DNA from: Pempheris klunzingeri
Lineage: Eukaryota > Chordata > Actinopteri > Acropomatiformes > Pempheridae
Direction of reading: 5' to 3'
DNA: 64,000 bases
Assembly (NCBI RefSeq): GCF_042242105.1
Contig: NC_092014.1
Span: 5,243,874-5,307,873 of the forward strand
A program made the translations under genes and the position numbers. Below, one piece after another: positions 62,592-64,000 of this stretch. Below the pieces are notes generated by a model. The model had not been told where the DNA came from. It searched no databases and worked only from the letters and a program-made list of their open reading frames with translations. Within the stretch, counting starts at the first letter, position 1. Each line of letters starts with the position of its first letter.

Positions 62592-64000
62592 TATCTGCTT
62601 GGAGCCGAGGTGTCTGCGCGGGAACCTTTGCAGAGAGCAGCTGAAATGTCTTATTCGCGTAGATTCTAGTTGGCGAGCCATGTATTGAGCCCTGCAGAGG
62701 CACCTTTAAACTCAGAGTGTTTGTGTCACAGTCAGACCTGGAGGTCACAAAAACAACCAAAAATATTGAGCCTCATCTTCATCATCAGGAGTTCGTCTAT
62801 GCAGCTGATTCACATATCTGTTCATGAAGCCCTACTGCATGTATATAACCGTGATGCTGGTTCAAGTCTATCTGATGCTCCTGTGAAACGAGCAGTGAAT
62901 ACTGTTGCACACCACCGTTAGATAACAAATGTACACAGTGTTGCATTATAGCATTTTTCATGTTATCATTCATTTTTTCATGTTTTAATGGACTTGTTTG
63001 TCTTATATAATCACAGTTGGTTGAATTTCACATTATTTAAATCCAGAGTGTAACTTTGTCCAAGCCGCTTTGCTTCCTTCCTCCACTGCATATATTACTA
63101 CCATTCATTTTATTACTGTAGGTTGTCTTTTACCATGATGTTTTAATTGTGCAAATATATTAAAAGTATTGATTTCTCTTTCTTCTGCTTGATTTCTTTC
63201 TCTCGATACATTGCTAATAAACCACCCAACTGGGATGCCCTTTAATGTGATCCCTGGTGATTGGCTGAATGAGATTTCCAATCATTACATTTGGTGCAAT
63301 TTCACCAAGCCTTTAAACATTAATTGGATGAATTGGTTGTTTATAGACATATGCTGTGCTAAGTTTATATTTAGGTCAGATTCACTTATATTTTAGGACA
63401 TGCGCATATACAAAAAACAAACGAGGTAGGTGGGAAACAAGTACAATTAAAGCATCAAATTATATACAATAACGTTCTATAAAATGGTTTGAACTCTAAA
63501 TATGTACTGAAAATACAGTGTACAATAGAAGTGATATACTGTAATGTAAAATATGAATAAATGCAAATCAGATGCAGTAGATATTGAACAGCTCTACAGT
63601 AAGGTGCGGAAATGTCATTAAATGGATACATTATGCAAAATTAAACGCAAATATACTGTAAAGGTGGATTTATGGATCAGGTAAATGAAAGATGTTGATG
63701 TGTGAGTCCTGTTTGTATAAGTGTGCAATACTGAGTGCTGACCAGCAGCTGTCACCACTGACTATCAAATGCTTGACTGTAACAACGAACCATTGGTTGC
63801 TCATTGATTTCCTCATTTGAATTTACAGGATTCATCCAAACTTTTAGGGTAGGAGCGCATCCTGGACTCAAACTGAGTTTGTTTTAGGTGTAGATGAATA
63901 CAGGCAAAAACACAAGAAAACACCAAGGCACTCTGTTTATAATAAGCATTACTCTATTGTGATGGCATAACTGGTCGAATGTAATGTTGTAGATATATTT
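62592..64000. other. Ig-B 3' UTR and downstream intergenic
   Basis: Sequence after the Ig-B stop holds polyadenylation candidates ATTAAA (63159-63164) and AATAAA (63216-63221), giving a 3' UTR of about 600 nt. Nothing further is recognisable up to the window end. Confidence 0.5.
63216..63221 (+). terminator. Polyadenylation signal candidate of Ig-B
   Basis: AATAAA on the gene strand. ATTAAA at 63159-63164 is an alternative. Confidence 0.4.

Overview
The window is vertebrate nuclear DNA, almost certainly from a ray-finned (teleost, probably percomorph-like) fish. Multi-exon genes have GT-AG introns, CA/GT microsatellites are frequent, and many dispersed repeats are of types I know from teleost genomes: Tc1-like ends, 'tttattgatccc' retroposon tails and short TIR elements. 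There is no prokaryotic structure. Repeat and family names come from recall of typical sequences, not from a search.

Layout: (1) 1-4.6 kb is intergenic. (2) 4.8-8.3 kb holds a GT31 beta-1,3-galactosyltransferase-like gene on the minus strand, with its coding part in one exon at 5095-6066 and a probable 5' exon near 8.2 kb. (3) 12.7-17.5 kb holds a second, related GT31 gene on the minus strand. Its large exon has no usable ATG; a 44-nt coding exon at 17458-17501 joins it in phase and supplies the start. (4) 23.1-33.25 kb holds glis2 (GLI-similar 2), a five-zinc-finger transcription factor on the minus strand, whose six coding exons join without a phase conflict into 491 residues. (5) 33.3-50.6 kb has no recognisable coding gene. 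It carries many repeats, a 181-bp perfect duplication, a ~900-bp pyrimidine-rich tract and possible upstream exons or promoter of glis2. (6) 50.8-55.7 and 58.3-63.2 kb hold two tandem plus-strand immunoglobulin-superfamily receptor genes of teleost CD22/sialoadhesin-like type, here called Ig-A and Ig-B. Each has ten coding exons.

Ig-A and Ig-B share the plan signal exon, V-like, C2, short V-remnant exon, C2, V-like, C2, transmembrane, tail. Six of the ten exons have the same length in both genes. Ig-B ends in a tail with one ITIM-like tyrosine motif. Ig-A has lost the equivalent tyrosine motif and has a shorter tail, which suggests an inhibitory versus non-inhibitory (or decoy) pair. Exons 3-4 are nearly identical between the copies (4 differences in 339 nt, all amino-acid changing), while neighbouring exons and introns have diverged.

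The most distinctive signals are this Ig receptor pair, the separate start exon of the second galactosyltransferase, and the template-switch-like rearrangement at 36.0-36.4 kb. I saw no CRISPR array, operon, tRNA or rRNA gene.
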